64,000 nucleotides of DNA, from assembly GCA_030533445.1 (NCBI GenBank), contig CM060065.1:47623964-47687963 (forward strand), in the 5' to 3' direction. This document shows positions 22,098 to 32,940 of this stretch, piece after piece. Within the stretch, counting starts at the first letter, position 1. Every line of letters begins with the position of its first letter. A program made the position numbers and the translations under genes. The notes under the pieces were generated by a model. The model saw nothing but the letters and a program-made list of their open reading frames with translations, made no database searches and had not been told where the DNA came from. The DNA comes from Cyprinodon diabolis (taxonomy: Eukaryota > Chordata > Actinopteri > Cyprinodontiformes > Cyprinodontidae).

Positions 22098-23265
22098 TTA
22101 GCCAAAGTTACTCTCAGTCTCTCAACAGGACCTTCAAGGGTTTTTTTTAATGCCAACCAATCTGAGTGTTATTGCTGAGTGATAACTGTAGTAGCGTTTG
22201 GTTGTGAAGGAGAGGAAGAACAGGTTGCATTCTGCCATCAGCCGTAAAGCTGAGCACTCATTACAGCTTTGTGTCATTTGCTGCGCTTTCATACTACAGT
22301 GTTGGCCTCTCTGTGATACGCAGGCTATTTCTGCCGTTCGGTTTGCACAGTTGCACTTTATTCTTAGGCTTTCCCTCGGAAAACGTACGATCAGTCTCCA
22401 TAGGTTCCGAATGAGGTCAGTTCTCCAAAGGCCCACAAATATTTGAGGAGGAGTGGAGTCTGCAGGACAAGGTGACCCACTTACAGGAAAAAATATCCTT
22501 CAGTCCCTCCCTCCTGCTCTCCATCTTCCTCATTAATTCTCCTGGTTTTCCCTTTCTGTGTGAGTCTGAGCTCCTCTCTGCCTGCTGCTCAGAGCAACGT
22601 TAAAATCACAGTTAAAGCATCTTTCTGACCCCCTCTAAAAACTTGTTTGTGTGATTTTTTGATTAGGATACCAGAGAGTCACGCTCACAGTTTCAGCTTC
22701 TTGAATAAGGTCATGTTGAGGCCACTTTTTGCTCCAGCTATTGAAAGTGTTGTTATAAATATCAACCACAAAGTGGCGCTAGAATACCGTCTTAGCCTCT
22801 ATAAATGCATCTCAGCTCTCTGTATAAGAAATGTTTTGTAAATATTTGGCTTGTCATTTGTAGAGTGTCATAATTTGAAAGGTCGATATTTTTCAGCTGC
22901 TATAAGGATCAAAACATGGGTCAGAACCGACTTTGGTCCGGTTCTTTGATCACACATTCCTGCTGTACTCTGACCTCCATTTCTCTGGAAGGTTATGAAC
23001 CTTAAAAAACACAATCCTTCCTTTTTCTAATCTTAGCATTTTGGGTTTTGTTCTGGTTTTTTTTGTTGTTTTTTTTGTAGTATCAAACATTTTGTTTCCA
23101 AAGACGTTTGATGGTTAAATATGAGCTTTAACTATAGAGCACATAGTAAAGATGCAATGTTACGAAAAGGTCCTGTCTTCCGGAAGAGTTTCCGAGCTGA
23201 CCGGCAGTAAAAGACGAGTCATCTCCTCTGGTCCTTACCTGTCTTCTTTGTGTGTGTTCCTTCAG
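22098..23265. other. intron stretch before the SH3 exon
   Basis: Nothing recognised; ORFs on both strands at 22134-22446 overlap and lack domains. The human-type linker segment between the first exon and SH3 was looked for here and not found. Confidence 0.5.
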
Positions 23266-23405
23266 TCCCAGCAGTCACAGCGAGGCGGTTGGCCCCAGGA
23301 GGAAGCTTTACAGCGCCGTTCCAGGCAGACACTTCGTGGTGACTCGTTCTTACACTGCCCAGGCCGAGGGAGAGATCAACCTCTACAAAGGGGACAGGGT
23401 CAAAG
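23266..23405 (+). CDS. shank2: shank2 exon: N-terminal half of the SH3 domain
   Basis: Encodes PSSHSEAVGPRRKLYSAVPG then RHFVVTRSYTAQAEGEINLY and KGDRVK, the first strands of the SHANK SH3 domain. The first base completes the Ser codon left open at 2037 (ag|t), so phases agree across a 21-kb intron. Acceptor ccttcag|tccc; donor caaag|gtcagt; it ends with one base of a Val codon. Two further AGs, at 23273-23274 and 23279-23280, are in the same phase and could give products three or five residues shorter. Known family fact: the SHANK SH3 is atypical and lacks several aromatic residues of the usual proline-peptide groove. The overlapping + frame from 23152 is out of frame and spurious. Confidence 0.96.
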
Positions 23406-25278
23406 GTCAGTCATTCCATTCACTCTACTCACCCTAAGACTGACATCAAACCCGTTAATTATAAAAAGCTTATATTCAAAATGTATTATCAGAGAAACAA
23501 ATATGAACCCTCCTTTCTTGATTCAGTTAAGTCCAACATTTCCATCAAAGATTTCTTTAAACACTTTTTCTATGAACACAGACGATTTATTTAGGCTATG
23601 AAATAATAGAAAAAAACAAGCAGCACCTTTATTCACCCTTCTTCTTTCTATTTCCATCAATCCATCCATCCATCCATCCATCCATCCATCCATCCATCCA
23701 TCCATCCATCCATCCATCCATCCATCCATCCATCCATCCATCCAATACCAATCTATCAAATGTTATCGGGACGGCTTTAGTTGTGTTTTTGAGTTGATCC
23801 CTTATTGGACAACTTCTTTGTTAACATTTCATGGAGGTAAAACATCAGTTTGATTATGGAGTTAATTCTGTTTCATTATTGTTGAAAGCAAAGATCATAT
23901 TTTATAAATCCTTTTTTGAAAAAAGTATAATCCAGAAATAAACTTTGAAAAACGTCTAAAAAAAAACAAACAAAAAAAGCTTCTGAGGGTACCTTGCTGT
24001 TTTCTTTTCACTTCAAGCTAAACAGAGAGATTGACCAATAAAAATGTTGGCACTAACGTCATCAGACCAATGGAAATGTTCCCTCCTCAGTCCAGAGAAA
24101 AGCCCGCCCCCAAAAGAAAAGAAAATGTGATCTGGAAAACACAGTTTAAAGAGAAAACAATTTGTACAGCTATATTTATTTAAAAAAAATGAAATGAAAT
24201 CAGCAAGTCAATTTCAGAATCTTCTTTTGACTAAGAAGTTTTTCAAATTTTTATTAGTGGATTGCCAATTTAAAAAAAATCTCCATTTACAAAATGTGTT
24301 ATTTGCTTCTTTACTGGTTATAGTGACGTTTTCTAAACATCACTAACAATTCTTAAAACCTGCTAAAATAGAAAATCAAAATGTCTGAAGAGGATAAGTT
24401 GTTTAATGGTTTTATGAGTGTTTCTAGTTTTTATCTAAATTTGACCATTTTGTAAAGAAAAGAGAAGATGGAAAATCTAATCATGCAGTGATTTCCAGCC
24501 TTTTTTCAAACTGCACTCCTGGAAACTTTTCTTATCTATGAAAAGTTCCAATAAAACCTGGAATTACTGAGACAGAGGATAAAGATTACCATCCATGTAT
24601 TAAGATTTATGTAAAAAGATGGACGTCATTCAGCCTTTTCAGCTTTATTTAAACTCCTTATGCCAGACTTACCTTTAATGTTTAAAGACTCAGAGTTTTC
24701 AGCCTCAATCTTATTTCTGTTTGATGATAAAGAAAAGGTTTAAAGTAATGAAGTTATTGTAAGGAACACAGGAAAGACTCGTACTTAAATAAAGTTTGAT
24801 CAAATGATTTTTATCTTCCACAGATTTCAAACTTCCTGGTTTAGTTCAAGAATATCTGAATTATTTATGCCGTCCTTATTTCTCAAATTGAAAGTCTTAC
24901 ATAGATTTCCTTAAAATCTATTTATCAAATTTAAAATTGGGACTTTGGCTCCTTTCTTGTGGGGTTTCCTTGCTTTTCGGCTTCTCTCAGAATTTTGCAT
25001 CAATCTGGGCCCATTTTTCCTGACAGCGCTGGTTGGTTTGCCGCCTCGATCAAACAGGCATTTTCAGCTCTGACCAAACGTTACCTGTCTGAGATCTTAG
25101 ATCTGGACTCGGTTCTGGTGGTTCTAAATTGCTGCATATGTTCTCATTTTACCACTTTACAATCATCTGGTTGTTTGCTTTGTTTTCATCATCAGAACTT
25201 TATAGAAATCCTGGTATATGGAAACCTGTAACTCTGATAGAAAATTCCCTTTAACTATCCTTTGCCAACGGTTGTTTA
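23406..25278. other. shank2 intron after first SH3 exon
   Basis: (TCCA)n microsatellite at about 23652-23743. The rest is AT-rich without recognised features. Confidence 0.6.
23652..23743. repeat. (TCCA)n microsatellite
   Basis: About 20 tetranucleotide units; it accounts for the MDGW-type minus-strand ORF. Confidence 0.95.
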
Positions 25279-25569
25279 CACTGGTAAAAATCAAAATCTA
25301 CATAAGTAATTTTTTCTTAGAATAAGTGCATTTCTTCTTAAATTGAGGAGATTAAAGAGACATTTTGCCAATGGAACAAGACAATTTAGATTTAAGATAA
25401 GAAAACACAATTGCATCTTCTTATTTCAAGTGCATTTCATCTAATTATCTTATTTTAAGGGTAAAAATACTCATTCCATTGGCATATTATCAAATGTACC
25501 TATTCAAATCAAGGGTAAATACACTTAATTTAACAAATGTTTACTTATTTCTAGATCATTTTTGCAGTG
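25279..25569. mobile_element. small MITE with TA target sites
   Basis: 291 bp. Ends CACTGGTAAAAAT / ATTTTTGCAGTG are inverted repeats, with TA on each side (25277-25278, 25570-25571). CACTG-AAAA ends are common in non-autonomous fish DNA transposons. No coding part. Much of the internal sequence is also loosely inverted (AAGAAATGCACTT / AAGTGCATTTC). Confidence 0.7.
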
Positions 25570-26910
25570 TAGTAATCTTTACTGACATGAAAAAGAAGAA
25601 TTTTAGTCTGATTTAATGTCAGCTTGTAGCAAAATAAAAAGTTTCTCTCTTTTCATACAGTGTATGTGATTACCTCATTCTGATTGTAGATATGCACTGA
25701 TTATATGTTGGGGTTTTTTTGCAAGTTGCATCTTCAGCTCAGACTTTCTGTGGTCATATCAAACCTTTGGCCTAATTTCCAACCCTAAGGTTAACCAATC
25801 AGTAAAGGCAGTGAGTACTAGCCAATAAGAATCAGAGTAAAGCAGGTGATGGCTTTACTATCCTAGGAAAAATGGGAAATTTGGCTTGGAGATTCTGCTT
25901 AATAGTCCTGATCTTTGGGGATGTAGAAGTGGGTATATGCAATGCCGATTGAAAAATTAAGTGGGTATATGCCTTATACCCTGGACTACACCACTACTTA
26001 CTGCTGCCTCAGAAGGTCCAGCCTTGCAGGTTCCTGAGTTAATCTTGAGTAACTTCAATGGTATCTTTTTTTCTGAGGGGATAGTTGAGGTCTTCTTCTG
26101 GCTTCTGCAGAATGACGACTAATTCTAATTCACTACATTAACAACCGATTCTGAAAATTATATCCCATCCGTCTTAGACCTCCACTTAGTTCCTCCAACC
26201 TTCCTGTCATTCTGACTACGGTTCGCTCCAAGGAATCAAGTTTTTTAATCTGTAATCAAAAACTTCTAAGAACAGACCTTCCACCATTTATTCTCAAACC
26301 TTCATCTACACCTATTAACAAATTTTATGAGCTTTTATATTTTAACTTGTTTGAAGTTTGACTTCTGTCTGAAAATGTTAAAAAGAGTATGATATTAATG
26401 AAACTTATTAGGGTTGAACTTTCCTCCACTTACCTGTTTAAGATAGGCTCTGTGTCTGCACCTTGAAGCTCTATCTCTCCGGTTCTTTTTCCTGAAAAAA
26501 GATCACCCGGGTCAAACACTTTAAAAAACACTTCATAACTTATATGTATTAAATAACCATGAGACATGACAACAGATTTTGATAGAAATTGTAATCTTAC
26601 TCAGATCACAGAAGTTGCTTAGAGTAACAGCTCACCTCTCAGGAAGTGGCCCTGATTAACAGTTAAAGAAGCATTTTATACATCTCCAGTCTGCCACATC
26701 ATCTTATTTTACATCATATACGTTAGTAAAAGAATAGACATCACGGCTTCAGTCTTATCAAAATATTACACTTTGTTCTTAGCTGAAGGATCCAAATCTT
26801 TGCCACAGACAGAAAGAAGATTATAACTGTATATCCGGACAGAGGAACTGTCTTAATTAGATAAACTATTGTGGAAAACATCAGTTCTGACACGCAACAG
26901 GCAGCTTATA
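25570..26910. other. intron stretch, nothing recognised
   Basis: AT-rich, no supported features. Confidence 0.5.
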
Positions 26911-27442
26911 TTAAAGGAATAGTACACCCAAAACATGATTAGCCTTCATTTTCTACTCACCCCCATGCTGAACAACACTCTGGAGTACTTTTTTGATATC
27001 TCAAATGCATCTGGAGATCTGGGAGGCTTCTTGCTGTCTGCTGATATTCAAATAATGGAGGTCTATGGTGCCCGAGGCAGAAAGGTCCATAAAAGTCCAC
27101 AAAAAACGTGTCAATATTCCTCCATACTGCTCGTCCAATGTATTCCAAGTGTCCTGAGTGGGTAGCGTCCATAATTTACTCGAAACGAAGTCATTTAGAA
27201 TGTTTTTAGAGCATAAACAGTAGTGTATAGGATTTCCTAAAAGCGTGTTCACGAGTCTTTTTATGGACCTTTCTGCCTCGGGCACGATAGACCTCCATTA
27301 TTTGAATGTCAGCAGACAGGAAGAAGCCTCCCAGATCTCCAGATGCATTTGAGATATCAAAAAAGTACTCCAGAGTGTTGTTCAGCATGGGGGTGAGTAG
27401 AAAATGAAGGCTAATCATGTTTTGGGTGTACTATTCCTTTAA
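26911..27442. mobile_element. foldback element with about 185-bp inverted arms (TTAA-flanked)
   Basis: The arms 26911-27095 and 27258-27442 are near-perfect reverse complements, from TTAAAGGAATAGTACACCCA to AAAGGTCCATAAAA. Both ends carry TTAA (26911-26914, 27439-27442), the target site of piggyBac-type elements. The TTAAAGG-ATAGT-CACCC end is common in fish genomes. The four ORFs in it on both strands are the same palindromic text read twice and are not genes. The central about 160 bp is unique. Confidence 0.9.
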
Positions 27443-27499
27443 GATGTAGCAAATTAGTAGGGATTTAATTTAAAGACAGCAGTTTAATCTCTGGGAATC

Positions 27500-28430
27500 T
27501 GTAGATCGTACAGTATGTGTAAATTCTCAGTCATCCGGGTCATGGCAACCACAGATAGTCTTAAATTGGAAGGCAAAGTGACTTTTTTTCTGTTTTTATG
27601 AAGACGTTTCAACACCAATCCAGGAGTCTTTGTCGATTCTGTCGGCTCACACCAGAGCAATCTGTAGTTGGAGCACTGATGTAGCCTATTTAGGCATTAT
27701 GGAGCCAAGTCTTGCAAAGCTGTATCTGGCTGCACCCGTAGAGTTCAGAACCTAGACCTGACCCGTTGCCTGCAACTATCCTTGCGACCCGACCCATGAT
27801 CACAAAGTGTACACACTGGTTATAATAACAGAGGAAGTAAAGATCCACGCCTTACGCTCACATCCAGTGTGCTGCGCTCACAGATTAACAGCCGTAAACT
27901 GGCCGAAGTGAGAAGGTTTGCCTTGTTGCTTAAAGAAAATGCTGTTATCTGGATATTCTTGAATCAATTTATTCTTTAAGATGTAGAGTTAATACATAAG
28001 AAAATATAAATCAATTTCATTAATACTGTTATTCTGATACCTGTAAAAGTAAAAAAAAAAGCAAGTTTTATAAGTTTGAAGACGTTTCGCTTCCCATCCA
28101 GGAAACCTTTTCCATTCAAAATGTCTGGATTAACATTGAGATCCAAGCTTTATAGAGTAGCCCTACAGCGCATTGTTATGGCTTGTAAAACATGCAAATT
28201 GAACCGGAAGACTAGATATACCCCTTAGTAATGGGGAGTCGTTGAGGTCTTTGTTAGCCTGCAATACAGATACTGGCCTATGCCTCTGAAAAGGGAGTCT
28301 TTAGGGTCATTGTTGGCCTGACTGGTCAGGTGAGATGTTTTGGTGCTCTGCATAGCGAAGGGGGTTGAGATGGGAAGGAATAAACTCTATTGTTGCGTTG
28401 TAGGTCATCAAAAGAGGACCAGAATTAGCC
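27500..28430 (-). repeat. possible Penelope/Neptune-like relic
   Basis: GAAGACGTTTC occurs twice (about 27600, 28079), each followed by CA-CCAGGA text (CCAATCCAGGAGTCTTTG; CCATCCAGGAAACC). Such GAAGACGTTTCGCC-TCATCCAAG text is common in old Penelope-like elements of fish. I cannot show an intact domain, so the class is a guess. Confidence 0.35.
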
Positions 28431-28543
28431 ATTTTATTCTCTTATATCTGTACTTTAAAGCTTGGTTTGCTGTTTTAAGTAAGATCTTTAGTCTTTAATT
28501 CAATCTTTTTTCTTTATTTCTTTTTTCCCAACCGTTTCTCCAG

Positions 28544-28657
28544 TTCTGAGTATTGGAGAGGGTGGATTCTGGGAGGGAAGCGCCCGTGGACAGCTGGGCT
28601 GGTTTCCAGCCGACTGCGTGGAGGAGATCCCGGCCAAGGCCACCGAGGAGAGGACCT
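28544..28657 (+). CDS. shank2: shank2 exon: C-terminal half of the SH3 domain
   Basis: 114 bp. Acceptor tttctccag|ttctg, donor acct|gtgagt. The split codon g|tt restores Val, then LSIGEGGFWEGSARGQLGWF, PADCVEEIPAKATEERT. This is the RT-loop-distal half of the SHANK SH3 domain. GWFPADCV stands where a canonical SH3 has a FPxNYV-type segment; the Tyr position is Cys, as is usual in SHANK proteins. The exon leaves one base (t). That phase fits both the long-range exon at 41901 and the candidate 30-bp microexon at 29325, so splicing can include or skip the microexon without changing frame. Neighbouring introns are about 5.1 kb and 13.2 kb (or 0.67 kb to the microexon). Confidence 0.96.
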
Positions 28658-29324
28658 GTGAGTGACACTTTGGCTGTGTTGGTAACAGGATATATGACTG
28701 AGATCTGAGGAGTAGGGAATTAGGGGGACAAAACACATTTTTAAAATTGAAATTTGTAAAATAAAATGCGATCCAGAATGAAAGTTCTTTTAATCAATAA
28801 AGGTTTTGAGAGTAACTCAAATAGATTTCCTTTAAATTTTTTTATTTATTTATTGGTTATATTTGATATTTTCTATTTTTTTCTTTTTTTTTCCTGAAAA
28901 TAGGTTTTTTATTTTTATTATTCATACTCCTGTTTTCCGATTAGGTTTAAATGTGTTGTGTTTTTCTTTTTACTTGCAATTTTCGGATTATGTTGTCGTC
29001 ACTTGTTGGGGTAGAAGTTCCTCTAAATTGAACAAGTTTCTATTGGTTTGTATGGATGTTAGAAACAAAATTTTATTGGTCGGGGTTCATTCGTATCAGA
29101 CGTAAAGTGAAATGATATTTAAAATTGAAAAAATTCCAAAATTTACATCTGAAAAATGGGAATTAAAAAGAAAAATCTAAAATATAATATCTATAAGAGG
29201 CATTTAAAAAAAAATAAAATAAAGAAAAAATAAATCAGAGAAACTTACTTTTGAAACCTTTTTTGATTCAAATTAAAAAGTGTGTTTTTTTATTTATATT
29301 TACAAACCTTTTCTTTGCTTGCAG
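28658..29324. other. intron between the SH3 exon and microexon
   Basis: Very T-rich then A-rich, ending in the pyrimidine tract used by the candidate microexon. No other features. Confidence 0.6.
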
Positions 29325-29354
29325 CAATAATGGAACAAAATTCCTTCCATACAG
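29325..29354 (+). CDS. shank2: candidate shank2 30-bp microexon in the SH3-PDZ linker
   Basis: A 30-bp segment between a strong acceptor (a pyrimidine run ending ttctttgcttgcag) and a donor (acag|gttagc), 667 bp after the SH3 exon. Length is a multiple of three and both ends have the phase needed: t|ca opens with Ser, then IMEQNSFHT, and the final g joins at from 41901 to give Asp (DSRADR). Skipping it gives Tyr at the junction (TYSRADR) instead. It would insert ten residues into the linker between SH3 and PDZ. Inclusion restores an Asp-Ser pair that mammalian SHANK2 also has near this place, which mildly supports use. No RNA evidence is available; chance pairing of splice signals remains possible. 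Confidence 0.6.
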
Positions 29355-31860
29355 GTTAGCACCCTATCTAAGCCTGAAATGATGGACTCATTTCTTTACA
29401 AAACCTTAAAACATTTACTAGTTTTTACATTTTCAAATTAGAAAAAGGGAACAAAAAGATGCATCGTAACAGTATTTCCACCTTCAACTGAGTCCTGATG
29501 CTTTGATGCAGCATGGATGAGGTTGGGGGGGCGGGGCCTCCATGCCATCTTGCTAGGATTTAACAGTGATTTGAATGAAACAGAGTTTTTCTGCCCAAAC
29601 TATTCCTAACATTCAGATCCAACATGCTAACCTTTCTCCATGGATCAAGTGCTCCTGTCGGTGGTTTCTGTACAGGACAGGTTGGCACCCTGACCCGTCT
29701 GCATTTGTGTAACTTTAATTTCAAATTTTTTGCACCTCCTTTTGTTTTGAATTCCAGAGCTTGATTTTTTTCATTCTCAACTCATTAGTACACATTAACT
29801 TCCAAACTAAACATCTTAATGACTGTAATTAGTTCCTGTAAAAACGTTTTTTTTTTTTGCGTGTGATAGCACGTGGCTGGAGTTTGAGCAGCATTTGTGT
29901 CTTTTCATTCTGTCTGCTCTTCCTCTCGTCTCTTCCCATCTCCCCCAGGCTGCCGTGTGCCGAGCTTAGCGCTACATTGCCCTGCTAACTCAGCTGTGCT
30001 CTTATTTCCTATGGGTGCAAGCTAATGAACTTGTCATGCCATGCTCCATCCCCCATAAACGTTTTCCCCGTCCATACGTTCACTTTGTGCCCAGGGAGAT
30101 GTTTGAGACGTCTTCCTTCTCTCTGTACCGCTCTCTCTTTCTGTTTTCCATCTTGTGTCATGTTGTTTTCTTGCTTTGTTTAATTATTGATATGAGTAAG
30201 CACAGAGTTAGCTCCAAACATCCATCAGCTCTGATCCAGGCAGACCGGCTCCTGTTCTTATGTTCCTCCATTGCTTTTGCTGTTTGCCATTATTTGTGTG
30301 GCTCAGTGTAAAAGTTAAACCCAAGGCAATTGGCTGAGGAAAGCTCCCTCATGCTGTGCCTGGTCCAAACTGCCCCCAGGTCTGCCTGGAAAGAAAAGGC
30401 TGTCAGAAAATGGGAACACAGTATGGCGTCCTGCAAAGAGCCATTCAGGGGCGGCTTCGGTCAAAGCTTCAGATCAAATGTAGGCTGCAGTCAGAGGAGC
30501 ACTGCATGCTGACATGTAGCCGTGAAACAGCTTCAGCTGACAGAGGAACACATTAAAATCATTTGAACTTATTTTCATCTGATTCTGATCTTTGAATTTT
30601 ACCAGTGATCAAATAACCTTCATCTAAACAGTAGTTCTAATACATCTTTCTCATTTTCCAAAATGGATCAATGAACATAATATCCTCAAACAAACCTTGT
30701 CTGGTTTCTCTTCAAGATCTGAGCAGGAATTTCTTTTTCTTGACTCTTGTGTCTACTTAGAAAACTATGAACTGCTACTAGTCTTCAGCGTTAGCATGGC
30801 CATAAAGAGGGGTGGGTGTTGAATAGAGAGAGACATAAAAATGTCACAAGCTGACTCGGTGGTATGGTTTGCTTTAACTCTAGAGGCTTTGAAAGCCTTC
30901 AAAACAAACCCATTCAGGAGGCTCTGTAGATCTAAATGTGTCTGTTATTTAATATTTAATCGAGTAACTTTAGGTCTTCCATATTTAGTCCAGTGGACAC
31001 CTACATGGCCGTGATGTTAGAAAAATAGAAGGAACTGGAATTTTGAGCACTATCAAACTCCAAAAAATAACACTTTGCACACATATGAAACAAGTTTACA
31101 ACTTCTATTTAAGGCACACTGTGGACTTCGGGACCTAAAAGTTGACGCATTTGAGTTATTATAAATGATTTCTTAGGCCAATATTCAGCACTTGACACTA
31201 TCAATGCTACGAGCGGCGCTACCCTCTTGAAACACACACTATGTAAGTTGGGAGAAGACGCACCGTCATTGGCCAGGTCATGTCACCTGGAAGACTGTAT
31301 CACTTTACGGCAACAGGCTCTTATATTGTCATGGAGCTAAGGCTTTTGCTCTACTATTTCTCTGTCTGCTTGACTACTGGTCATGGCTGAAAGGCATTGA
31401 GGAAAAACAAGAGTTGATCTTTGAAAGGAGTTTGTTTGTTGGTGCAGGCTGAAAGAAGAAGCTGGGTGCAACCGGACTGTGCCAGACACAACCAAACCAC
31501 GCTAAACTGGTACTAGTTCAACCATGGGGGTCGGCAAGTTTTAGTTCAGGCTCAATTCTCTGAAGAAAAAGAGCTCATGAGCAGACCACATCATTTCCTT
31601 ACAATCAGCCTCTGTAATCATGAAATTCCCGATATTCATAAAAATACCAGCTTCTCTACCTTACCACACGATTTCCAGTGATGATTCTGCTTAGCAGTGT
31701 GATGGACGTAAACTCCTGTCATTGTTTCCTGCTTTTGTAAGCCCTGATTAAACTATCGTTTGTCAAATCCACTTCCCAAAAGCCGACTCTGTCAAGTAAA
31801 TTCACCAAAGGCTGCCTTCTTCACCTGACTCTCCGCAAACAACAAAATATCACAATTAAA
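29355..31860. other. shank2 intron, nothing firm
   Basis: Pyrimidine-rich near 29900-30180. ORFs at 30015-30311 and 30330-30556 lack known domains and are flanked by no convincing regulatory or splice signals. Confidence 0.5.
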
Positions 31861-32821
31861 CTTAGACAACATTTTTATTTTTATTTTGTATACTCCGAGT
31901 GTATACGAAACAACATTTTGTTTAGTACAGCTTTTCAGTCAGTAAATAAACATTTCCATTCCATAAAGTGCAGCAGTGATGAAATGTAAACAGTGTGGGA
32001 GAAAAAAAAAACAGTGCCAAAAGCATTGATATGAAAGTTCAGAGAATTAATATACATGGTGCATATATGCAATATTTTTTGGTTTGGTATTATCAGTGTG
32101 ATGCAGAGTCAGCATTCAGCTGTCTGATGGCAGTCGGGAAGATACTGTTGCAGAATCTGCTGAACCTGCATCGCATGCTGCAAAGCCTCTTCCCAGGGGG
32201 CAGCGGGGAGAACAGTCCATGGTGGGGGTGTGAGGGGTCACTGATGATGTTACGGACTCAGGACACACAGCCCTAGGATGAGATGTCTTTAATGGAGGGA
32301 AGAGGAGCCCTCTTGATCCTCTCTGCTGCTCTCACTACTCTTCTCTCATTCTTCCAGTCTGAGGAGCTGCAACCTCCACACCACACAGTGAGACAGCTGG
32401 TCAGAACGCTCTCTATGGTGCTTCTGTAGAAGGTTGTTAGGATGGGTGGGGGCAGGTGGGCTCTCCTCATCCCCCACAGGAAGTCCAAGTGCTTTTGGGC
32501 CCTTTTAACCTGTGAGGTGGTGTTTCCAGTCCAGGTGAGGGTTTCTGTAATGTGCACCCCCAGGAATTTGGTGCTGCTGACCACCTCTACAGCTGAGCTG
32601 TTGATGAGCAGTGGAGCGCGGTTAAGCCGGGTCTTCCTGAAGTCCAAGATGATCTCCTTCATCTTCTTCACATTTAGGATCAGGCGGTTACTTTTGCGCC
32701 AGTCCTCCAGCTGCTCCACCTCCTCTCTGTAGTCCTGGTCGCTGTCATCTCTGATGAGACCCACCACAAATAAAAAAGCTATAAATATTGACTTTTTTTT
32801 TTTAATTTCTTCTATAAACAA
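31861..32821 (-). pseudogene. LINE RT remnant (family B)
   Basis: Minus-strand frame 32821-32273 gives DDSDQDYREEVEQLEDWRKS, LILNVKKMKEIILDFRKTR, VVSSTKFLGVHITETLTWTG, QKHLDFLWGMRRAHLPPPIL and FYRSTIESVLTSCLTVWCG. This is the RT thumb and C-terminal part of an L2-like LINE; the catalytic FADD region is missing, so it is 5'-truncated. The 3' part continues to 31861 and matches 17975-18250 and 36540-37125. Confidence 0.85.
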
Positions 32822-32940
32822 CTTTCCCTTTTTTCCACATTCATTTCCAATCCAGCCAAAGTAAACACTGAAGTCAGACAGATTCTCAACACTAGTACAG
32901 AGAGAGACAGATGGGCAACTCCCTTCCAGATGTTCTCTAA

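Noticed and set aside
22134..22446. Overlapping ORFs on both strands with Cys-rich text
   Set aside because: No domain, no family resemblance; probably chance or an unrecognised old repeat.
26935..27418. MISLHFLLTPMLNNTLEYFF-type ORFs
   Set aside because: The same palindromic arm translated from both ends of a foldback element.
30015..30311. 98-residue ORF with a hydrophobic stretch
   Set aside because: The hydrophobic run comes from a pyrimidine-rich intron tract; no signal of coding or splicing.
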